Origin: Allodiplogaster sudhausi
Lineage: Eukaryota; Nematoda; Chromadorea; Rhabditida; Diplogasteridae
Direction of reading: 5' to 3'
Assembly: GCA_945643635.1 (NCBI GenBank)
Contig: CALZFC010000004.1
Span: 435,001 to 499,000 of the forward strand
DNA length: 64,000 bases
Positions 55,970 to 64,000 of this stretch are shown here, one piece after another (position 1 is the first letter of the stretch; each line of letters begins with the position of its first letter). A program made the translations under genes and the position numbers. A model generated the notes under the pieces. That model was not told where the DNA came from and did not search any database. It saw nothing but the letters and a program-made list of their open reading frames with translations.

Positions 55970-56853
55970 ATGGCTAACCCGCGCCGAAGAGCCCTCGCTG
56001 CCGTCTTCCAAGGGAATCAACAGGCAATCCTGAGATCACTCCGATCGCCTCCGCCGAGATTCGACCCGGCGAACGAGTCTCTGACTCACTTCTTCGCGAG
56101 ATTCAACGACTACGCAAGCATAAATGAGACTACTGAGCAAGAATCCATCCTGATCTTTCCGACACTTCTTCCAAGCAACATTCGGCGAGTATTCAACGGT
56201 CTAGATGAACAAGTGCTGCGAGGCAGAAACTTTGTCGCCATTGTCGAGGCGCTTATCGAAGAATTCCAGGGCCTGGAGTTCACGACAGTCCCCCGGTCAA
56301 AGCTATCGAACATCAGACAGGGGAGCATCTTGGTCAACGACTATGCCAACGCAGTAAGCCGTCTAGTTGAGGAAGCCTACCCTTCTCAAAGGGCAGGCGC
56401 TCATGATGACCTCAAAAAGACACACTTCGTGAACGGTCTTCGAAATAATTTTAAAAAAGGGCGTTCTAACCCGGATACGTTCACGGAAGGAACCCGGATA
56501 CGTTCACGGAAGCCATCATGGCCGCGTGCTTCGAGGAAGCGGTGTGCAAACTCGATGATGATGTCATCTCACGGATCAACTCTCTGCAATTACAAGCAGG
56601 CAAGACACATCAACACGAGCAAGAAGTGAACTTCACAAGATACGAGCAACGACGATACCCGAACTACGAACAGAACAGCTACATGCGCCAGGCTGGACGG
56701 TATCTAAACCACGAACAGAACACCTACGAACCACACGCAGGACAATATGGCGACCCTAGGCACGGTCACGCTCGCGGCCTCGGTCATACAACGACGACCG
56801 ACGCGGCAGAGGACGCGGAAACCGCGGAGGAGGCCCACGGTCAGTCCACTTAA
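55970..56853 (+). pseudogene. Gypsy B gag, frameshifted
   Basis: Starts at ATG 55970 (MANPRRRALAAVFQGN). The capsid-like part has FFARFNDYASINETTEQESI, FPTLLPSNIRRVFNGLD and SILVNDYANAVSRLVEEA. A 23-bp tandem duplication (56468-56490 and 56491-56512) shifts the frame; the protein continues from MAACFEEAVCKLDDDVISRI and ends at TAA near 56851. The Arg/Gly-rich tail of element A is partly lost in another frame change. The N-terminal part is the best gag sequence in the window. Confidence 0.85.
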
Positions 56854-57005
56854 TCACGATTGTTGCCGTGATCCGCACACTCGCCATGTCCGCCTCGGCT
56901 ACCAAGGAGTACTACGACTGCACATCCGCAACGGGTGGACTTCCATCAAACGACCCAACCAATGTAACGACTCTTCAAGGCAAGATTACGCTCTCGGACA
57001 ACGAT
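56854..57005 (+). pseudogene. Envelope-like stub in element B
   Basis: TIVAVI and SATKEYYDC match the start of the envelope-like segment of element A (42600-42705), then NVTTLQGKITLSDNDI, after which sequence jumps to the integrase region near 57015. Its position directly after gag is the same as in A. Confidence 0.5.
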
Positions 57006-57014
57006 ATCACATCG

Positions 57015-57975
57015 ACAACCCGAACGGCAGATATCTCGTCGAGAACCAAATCTTCTACTAGTACGACCCCGAACAAGAAATGCCAATCATCCTGCTTCCA
57101 AGGGAAAACGGAGTCGTGAACGACATCATCGCCCATTTCCACGAGAGAAGATGAGCATACGCCGGCACTAGAAGAACCCTGGCAACTATCAGGAAAAGGT
57201 TCAAATGGATATCTCTCCCGCAACACCATACGATGGAGCCACTCGGCACGGTGGAAGCACCAGATGCGCCAATGGGACGTATCCACCTCGACATCGCCGG
57301 GCCCCTATCCGAAACGGACAGAGGACTGAAATACATCGCGGTCTTCGTCGATGCCTTCTCGAAGTGGACAGTAGCCGAACCTATCCCTGACCAGACAACA
57401 AAATCGATACTGGACGTGTTTCTCAAAAGAGTGTGCTACGTAGACGGCACTCCTATAGCTCTGGTCAAAGATAGAGGCTCCAACCTCGTGTCGAAGGAAT
57501 TTGAAAAAGCTCTCGAGGCCCTCGGTATCGACCACTCCACCTCTACGATGTACCGCCATCGGGCGAACGGCCAGGCGGAGAGAATGATCCGCTCTCTGCA
57601 AGAGGAGATGGCGCCGAGCGTTAATGAGAAGTAGACCAATCGGGATCTGATCATAGCCGACACTGTCTTCACACTCAACTCACTGCCAAATGAGGCAACC
57701 AGGAGGTCGCCCTTTTCCGTGCTCTATGGGCGAGAGCCAAGGCTGCCAGAAGACAGGCAACTCCAAACGCCAACGGTCAAGGAGATGAAGACGGAAGATA
57801 CGCCGACCGCCGCCACCATTCCCGCCCCCGGAACGTCCAAGCCGGGGACGTGGTACTGCTGCGCGGCCCGCCACGCCACAATAAACTCACCCCCCGGTCC
57901 TACCAGCCATTCCGCGTCATCGACGCCGGGAGAAGTAAAGCAACGGTGGAAGTCCGACCCGGACGCCATACAATA
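57015..57975 (+). pseudogene. Gypsy B integrase
   Basis: Zinc-finger start HFHERR followed by TGA (57152-57154); the CxxC half is deleted (sequence passes from RKRFKW to the PQHHT region). Core: HLDIAGPL, VKDRGSNL and RANGQAERMIRSL give D, D and E, although the second motif begins KD instead of the usual TD. A TAG at 57632-57634 cuts the core, and about 100 bp before the C-terminal tail is missing. The frame then reaches KPGTWYCC in a shifted frame. Not functional. Confidence 0.85.
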
Positions 57976-58600
57976 TGGCACAAGGACAACGTACGCAAGT
58001 ACAATCGGCGAGTAACACAGCAGCCAGCCAGCAGACACCATTCGCCACTACCACCGGCAGAACAACGATGAGGAAGACGACCACGCGGAGCGAGAGAAGA
58101 GAGACGCCGCGGTACTCAACGAGATCGAACCGCGAGCTGAAGAAAAAGATAGAGGCCGATTGCTACTACTATTGAATTCATATATTATAAAGTTATTAAT
58201 GTGTAATGTATATTTTTTTCTCTCCGAAGTCCCATAACAAATAGAAAACGAAAAAATTTCTAACAACCTAACTTATTAGCTAAATATACATATCTTCAAC
58301 TTTCACATTCAATGGGCACTACGCAAACTTCGCACAATCGTCCTCGTTTTCCTTCCTAACTGCTTCTCCGGCACCATGTCTTTTTGCCATAAACAAATCG
58401 GAAATGAGAACAACCGATGCCAATCCACAGACACAATTATTTTTCTCTCTATTTCCTATAATTATTATTTCATATGTATGTAAATACATTTCTTGTTGGT
58501 ATTGTTTTTCATTTATTTATGTAGTCAGCACAACTAACAAAGGGTTTTTGCCTTTATTTGTTTATCAAGAGCGAGGGACCGCTCATGTGTAAAAGGGGGA
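57976..58600 (+). other. 3' non-coding part of element B with polypurine tract
   Basis: Tail of pol to a stop near 58172, then sequence near-identical to 38425-38860 of element A. The polypurine tract AAAAGGGGGA is at 58591-58600. Confidence 0.8.
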
Positions 58601-58842
58601 TGTCACGGCCGGGGATAGAGAAGAAAGTCAAACCGGCTGGTGAGGGCGGACCCGCCCCCTCGGGGCGGTGCCGCCACCACCAGCTAGACGTTCAGTGTTG
58701 GTTCAGCCATGGCGGCTGCCCAGGCCCTGTCCTTCCCCTCTCTCTATTTATATGTATTGTAAATGTATGCCTTATATTAGGATAAGATAAACTATTCACC
58801 CAAGTCCCTCTTCTCCCGCATGCTAACCGCTCCTCCGCGACA
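58601..58842 (+). repeat. 3' LTR of element B
   Basis: 242 bp, TGTCACGG to GCGACA, followed by ATTC. Confidence 0.92.
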
Positions 58843-58846
58843 ATTC

Positions 58847-58975
58847 ACACATTTTCTCATCAATAGTGTTTTTTTAATTTCTATTCTGCTTTTATATGAG
58901 GAGTCCGATTCTAGCGCTGTTCAATTTCTCAATTTAATGATATGTTGGATCGGATCTTGAAAACCACCTGGCCAA
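58847..58975 (+). repeat. Rep-5, right part
   Basis: ATGAGGAGTCCGATTCTAGC and TCTTGAAAACCACCTGGCC match 51765-51850, completing the repeat split by Gypsy B. Confidence 0.75.
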
Positions 58976-60105
58976 AGCATTCTTATGATATATGTACATA
59001 CATGCAAGCAATGGAATAAAAAAGTGTTATGGTTTTTCGCTGTTTTATGAATTTAGGCATATATTTTATCTGTCTATTTTTTAACATCAATGAATAATAA
59101 ACTTAAACATTTCAAAGAGAGGGAATGGAGAGAGAGAAACACAATACTTGAACGTACATTGAAATTGCTTTATCCTCTTATGCTTTTATCCCGGGTGCAA
59201 ATCACTGGACTCCCATTTTTCTGGTATAAAAGTAAAGAAAGGATTCATCACAGAACAGAAACCATTAGGAATGTCTTTTTTAAATAAATAACAAATATTA
59301 AAATGTTTAAAATTTAACCTCAAACGTAAATTTGATAAAATTCTTGAATTCATGACACAAAGGGCGAGAGAGCATTTGTAATTTAGAGCGACGCGAGTAC
59401 AATAGTCAGGAAAATTCAATTAAAAAACGAAGGATGAATGCACATTTTAGAATTCAAGAAAATATAGTTCATGCATTCACCGGGAGAGCAAAATGATGTC
59501 TATGCGGCGCGGTAGCTCGAGAAATTACATGTGCCAAGGCAATATGAATTGAATAAGATAATGCATGTCACTCCCCCTTTCTCTCTCTCTACTACTCTTT
59601 CTTTAGCAATTACTCTCCCTCTCATCCTTCTCTCTTCTCCCTGCACAAGCAGATTCTTATAAATTGTGAAAATCTTTCGAAGATGCTGTCCGGCAGTCTT
59701 GACTGCTTAAATAAGTTAAAATGACTCTCTGAGTGATTTACGATGATATGGTGGTCAAATGTTCATCATTTATATTTTTAAGCCATTGCTTAATTTACGT
59801 TTATTGAAAGACTTGTGTTCATTATTTTACCTTAAATATTTCATTAATTGTGATTATTTGTGTTTCTGTATATGTATAGATATGTATTGACATAGTTATT
59901 GGCTTCATTTCTAGGTGTATATCTGACCAGGAAGTGCCTTTGACGGAAATTATATTAACTTTGAGAGGAAGAGAGAGAGAAAGCTCTCCATCTTTCTTAG
60001 TATGCACCATCGTTATTCTCAGTGCCTTCTCGCCATAAAATCTTTATGAATACCTCTGCCATTTTGTTTTCATTAGCCTTCCGGGCGGGAGCGCCTTTTT
60101 AACGT
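58976..60105. other. Gene-free stretch with a Rep-4 motif
   Basis: CTTATGCTTTTATCCCGGGT near 59174 and a Rep-3-like fragment near 59690. Otherwise nothing recognised. Confidence 0.45.
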
Positions 60106-60110
60106 ACATA

Positions 60111-61452
60111 CAGTACCGTGCAAAAAGATACGAACACCATGATATTTTGCTATAGTTTCCTTCAACGTAGACGAAACTTCATGAACTTTTCAGGGTTGTT
60201 TCAATATGCTGTCAGAATAATAGTAGTTGATTATTGGTTTCATTGATCCAATACAGGGCTAGAAAAAATCAATAATTCGAATTACTCAGTTTTGCACATT
60301 TATGCATGCAAGACAAAATGATTTATTCCTTGGACTTTCTGGTAGTTTATATTGGATAGATGGTAGATCTGCATTCTAGAACATCCCTGCGATAACATTT
60401 TGATCTAATTGTGATTTAATCCAATGCCGTTACATGTTCCTCACCTTCAGTTCGAGCTTCATTCACTCGGCCTCAGATGAAGAAGGTTCAGCGGGATAAA
60501 TTGAATATTTACTGCTATTCCAAGAGTATTAATGATGTCGAAATATTCGTATGTAGTTACTAAACTAATTCAAATGGGTAATTGAACTGTGGAAATTAGT
60601 TGCAAACTACTTGTGAACAATTTGAACTTTGGCCCGCACCGCAGAAGTGCTAAAAGTGTTGTTGTGCAGGGGTCCGTGTTTGGAAAACGGTTTTGCCTAT
60701 CTATAATGATAGTGAATAGGATTTTATATCTTCTGCAGGCTTATTTCATCCCTGGCTTCATGAATCGACAAAGGGAGGGGAAGATCGTTTGAATGTACCC
60801 TGGCATAGAGTAGTACCATGCACAATAAGGCAGGAAACTAAACCCGAAAATTTTAGAACAAGTCAAAAATCCCCTTAATCGATACAATAGAGTATTCTGC
60901 AATAGTCTAAAAGTCAATTAGTTGATTTAAAATTGTGATTGATCTAGGATAGACAGCTGTCAATACACCGTACTACTCAATGCTAGGGTTCATTCAAAAG
61001 ATCTACCCCTTCTTTGCGGCCTCCTGAAGCCAGGGTTGAATTATGGCTACCGAATGTGGAAAAGCCTATTAACTATCATTATAGATAGATAAAACCGTTT
61101 TCCAAACACGGACTCCTGCACAACACCACTTTTAGCGCGGCCATAGTTGACCGCTGTGATCAAAATGTTATCGCAGGGATGTTCTAGAATACAGATCTAC
61201 CATCTATCCAATATAAACTAGCAGAAAGTCCAAGGAAGAAATCATTTTGTCTTGCATGCATAAATGTGCAAAACTGAGTAATTCGAATTATTGATTTTTT
61301 CTAGCCCTGTATTGGATCAATGAAACCAATAATCTACCACTATAATTCTGACAGCATACTGAAATAACCCTGAAAATTTTATGAAGTTTGGTCTACGTTG
61401 AAGGGAAATATAGCAAAATATCATGGTGTTCGTATCTTTTTGCACGGTACTG
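60111..61452. mobile_element. 1.34-kb palindromic element with TA target, Tc1/mariner-like ends
   Basis: The ends CAGTACCGTGCAAAAAGATA and their complement are flanked by TA (60109-60110, 61453-61454). About 300 bp of each end pairs closely (TTTGCTATAGTTTCCTTCAA, CATTGATCCAATACAGGGC, GGATAGATGGTAGATCTGCA). Pairing resumes further in (GTCCGTGTTTGGAAAACGG at 60672 and its complement near 61094), so nearly the whole element folds back. No transposase. A non-autonomous Tc1/mariner-type element is most likely. Confidence 0.88.
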
Positions 61453-61454
61453 TA

Positions 61455-62050
61455 CAAATGTCTATTTTATTGAAGTGACAAACGAGCAAGAAACATTATA
61501 AAACTAAAAGAAACAAAAATAGCTGCACGCTGCAGCAGAAAACCACCGCATGTGCCCACTTGTTAGGAGGAATATGAAATAAAAATTTGCCGCTCTGTAA
61601 ACATTATGTACATACATACATAGTTTCAAAAAAGCAATTCAACAGTATGCTTGGTATTTCCTAGGACTAAAAGTTATTAGCTAGGATGCACTTGGATAAC
61701 TCCGATGCATCCCATCCCTTCTTGGTGCCCAGATCCTGTGCTGGACCGTATACGTTTTTTTCTTCCTCTCCAATTATTGAATGAGCGTGCGACAGTGAGT
61801 CTATTTCTCTATCTCGTTGATTTCGCTCGTCTTCAGAGATATACATGAATCTGTGGACAGAGATATGTAGGTATGTATCAAGCGAATGTTTTAGTTGTCT
61901 GCTTTCGTTCCAAACCGGTGGTTTTAAGTCCTGTTCTTCCTGTATTATTTTTAATTATTTTTGCATAAACTTCTATTTTAATAGATATACTTTTAAAGGC
62001 CCGATCGCACGTGGCTCTCCCTCCATTAAATTGCGCTTTATGTGTGTATG
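61455..62050. other. Gene-free AT-rich stretch
   Basis: Nothing recognised. Confidence 0.4.
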
Positions 62051-62720
62051 CCTTAGATGGAAGAAATGATCACAACGTACACATTGAATTAGAAATATAT
62101 TGAATACTTTACCGTAATATTTAACGAACCAGTGGATTCCCTTCGAAACGTCCTTCGATCTTATATTTTTATGGGCACATTTTTTGTGTGCACAGAACGT
62201 GTTCCTATCAGCAGTCTATTGTTAGTACCTCGTTTCTCGGTATTAATCCATACTAAAGAAAAACAAATTTAAGTCCGCTAATAAGAAAGTTCTTTTGATT
62301 TGATTTAATTTTGATCCATTTAAGTTGTATAACGGCAAAGGTTCCATAGAACGATTAGTCTGGAATAGAGCACATTTATCTCTCTCTCACTTTCTCTCTC
62401 TGTCTCTCTCTCTCTCTCTCTCTCGCTTACTCTCTCCTTATGTCTTCCTCACACAAAGAGAATTGTGGTACAGATTTTTTAATATTCATTTTTGATAAAA
62501 ATATTGCATAGAACTCCTAAACTTGAACATAGGCCATTTGTCTCTTTCTCTCTTCATCAAAATTCTTGTCTCCATTAATCTCTGAATTCCTAGTCTAAAA
62601 TGCACAGATATGAAGCCGATAACTCTCTTATTATGTAATGGATACACCAAGAATAATTCAAAGCGAGGGGCTGGGACCCGCCGCTTTTCTGCTGCGATGA
62701 ACCATAATATCGTGTGAGAT
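62050..62720 (+). repeat. Rep-2 long copy with (CT)n
   Basis: Colinear with 29115-30130, shorter because the CT tract (62378-62440) and flanks differ in length. Ends with GCCGCTTTTCTGCTGCGATG. Confidence 0.75.
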
Positions 62721-63065
62721 TTGATAGTTCGTTGATGATCGAAAATGGCCTCTACATATAACATTTTTCATTGCTTTTTTACTTGAAAGATGTATGTATA
62801 AACCAATGTGTTTCAATTATATTGAACAAAATTGACGGCAGGGCGCTTTTCCAGCCTTCGAGCTGAAAGCTGATTGCTCTTCGAAGAAAAATTAATAGGT
62901 AAAATCCATAAAAATTCTGCTTTATAGTTTTCTTGGATTTGTCTAGATACCTTAGCCGGTTCGTAGGATATTGTCTTTCCGAAAGTTTTTTTTTTAATAT
63001 TCCCATGCCCGGGGGAAAATTAAGATGGCCTATAAGGTCCTCTTGATATTCTTGTAATTCCTTAC

Positions 63066-63250
63066 CGTATTCCCCGTTCAAGTGTCGGCCGCTCTCGTGA
63101 CGCTGAACATGCAGTGGCGGCTGCTGGTCGGCGCCGCAGCTGACGCTCGTCACATTCCCGGCGATGACGTCACGAGCGAGGGAAGACAAAGGAAGAGGTA
63201 AATTGCAGTTTTAGTGCGCCATACACAATAATTTAAGTCTGCTTCCTACA
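63066..63250 (+). repeat. Rep-1 GC-rich block with TGACGTCA
   Basis: Third copy (CATGCAGTGGCGGCTGCTGG, GATGACGTCACGAGCGAGG). It continues with TTTTAGTGCGCCATAC, as in the copy at 27262. Confidence 0.8.
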
Positions 63251-63289
63251 GTAATGGTTCATTAATATATGCCCTCTTCGATCCCTAAA

Positions 63290-63370
63290 GGAAAATAAGA
63301 ATTAGCGCTTTTGTTCGCATTTCTCCGCAATTCCGTCAAACTCGAATGCCCAGTCTTTTCGCCCCTCATG
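63290..63370 (+). repeat. Rep-4 fragment
   Basis: GCGCTTTTGTTCGCATTTCT and CGAATGCCCAGTC. Confidence 0.6.
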
Positions 63371-64000
63371 CGATTATCTAAAGTAAAAAAAAACGAGGAT
63401 GCTTCTCTCAAATGGACTTTTCTCTACCCTTATTTGCACATGCATATCGACAATCACACGTTCCTCCTGTATGCGGAATGTGCATTTTTACTGATAACAA
63501 CGCATCGTTATCTCCACTTCATTGCGCAGAATATTGATTAGTATTTTTTTAAATAATTCCTTCATAGAGCCTTTCTTTTCTACTTATAGAATTGAAAATG
63601 TAAAAGAAAAAAATTGAAAATCAATCAAACCGAACCTGTGGATTAGGTAGCCCCGTCTATTATTCAAAAATCCCATTTTTCCGCAACGACTGCAGAGAGA
63701 AAGTAATATCTCAGAAACGCCGCTATTCCTATGACGCGCCCTATCTCCTAAGCTTGTGTTATCGAAATAGTAAAATCGGATGCGAACTTTGCGACTTTCG
63801 CGCACCTTAGCCATTCATTTCCCAAAACTTTCCGAATGGGCCCACCTTTTGACCACCGAAATAGCCGACTACTGAGGCCATCTTAAATTTCCCCCGGACA
63901 TGGGAAAGGTGTCCCATATGGCGCCTTTTGAGTGTTTCTTTAGTCCAGAACGGTACCGAGAAATGAGGTAGAAACGTTAATTTGTTGATAGAAGACTTTT
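63371..64000. other. Gene-free end of window
   Basis: Nothing recognised. Confidence 0.4.

Larger units (their letters stand above)
54167..58842 (+). mobile_element. Ty3/Gypsy retrotransposon B, internally deleted
   Basis: LTRs 54167-54412 and 58601-58842, four-base duplications ATTC (54163-54166, 58843-58846), primer-binding site and polypurine tract all present. The interior has leader, gag, a short envelope-like stub and integrase; protease, reverse transcriptase and RNase H are missing entirely. It could only have moved with enzymes from a complete relative. It shares 5' and 3' non-coding sequence, the gag/env-like junction and the integrase zinc-finger TGA with element A. Confidence 0.93.

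Noticed and set aside
62779..63189. 136-codon minus-strand frame through Rep-1
   Set aside because: The GC-rich part is a repeat; differences between copies would change amino acids, and the downstream part is not shared.

Overview
This is a 64-kb eukaryotic window, AT-rich and dominated by transposable elements and simple repeats. I see no intact host gene. Short introns (43-77 bp, GT..TTTCAG or TTGCAG type), the style of the LINE and Gypsy proteins, and (GA/CT)n tracts every few kilobases make a nematode the most likely source. That is inference, of moderate to low confidence, and other small invertebrates are possible.

Layout. 1-4019: a 4-kb inverted repeat with (GA)n-rich arms and a 767-bp spacer. 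4020-15280: dispersed repeat fragments with GA/CT tracts, a 5'-truncated LINE (6935-7601) inserted in a GC-rich repeat, and a tandem array of heat-shock-element-like sequence (12977-13352). 15433-16577: a foldback element with a tRNA-like core. 16611-23943: a 7.3-kb DNA transposon with TTAA target duplications, 1.1-kb terminal inverted repeats and one multi-exon gene whose conserved D, D and E residues fit an RNase H-fold transposase; this copy carries two in-frame TAG codons and a frameshift. 24000-30200: repeats plus one coding remnant (28074-28275). 30211-32686: a palindromic non-autonomous element with the same TTAA/GAGAGC ends. 32740-33270: a (TTTC)n microsatellite of about 0.5 kb. 36100-36362: two exon-like blocks.

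36640-49410 is a stack of insertions. A CR1/Jockey-like LINE (ORF1 at 36769-37563, ORF2 split) was interrupted by a Ty3/Gypsy element (element A, 38168-46339, target duplication AGAT). That element was itself hit by a TTAA/GAGAGC element (43405-45047). A second LINE fragment lies in the LINE 3' region. Element B (54167-58842, target duplication ATTC) is a shorter deleted relative of A, inserted in a dispersed repeat. 49930-50367 and 60111-61452 are palindromic elements with TA duplications and CAGT ends. 50384-50939 is a second heat-shock-element array in inverted orientation, next to a Helitron-like 5' end.

Repeat names used below. Rep-1: GC-rich block with TGACGTCA. Rep-2: block with CTTTTCTGCCGCG, usually beside a CT/GA tract. 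Rep-3: block with TGTCCCGGCAG. Rep-4: block with ATGCTTTTATCCCGG or CGCTTTTGTTCGCATTT. Rep-5: block with TTCTTATGCCGAAGG. Rep-6: block with TTTCTGAATTCC. Rep-7: block with CAGCTGACTTCTCTC that precedes (GA)n. These families explain most of the gene-free sequence.

The best candidate for a less-described system is the TTAA/GAGAGC transposon together with its palindromic derivatives. Next are the mobile arrays of heat-shock-element pentamers and the Gypsy family in which an envelope-like segment directly follows gag.
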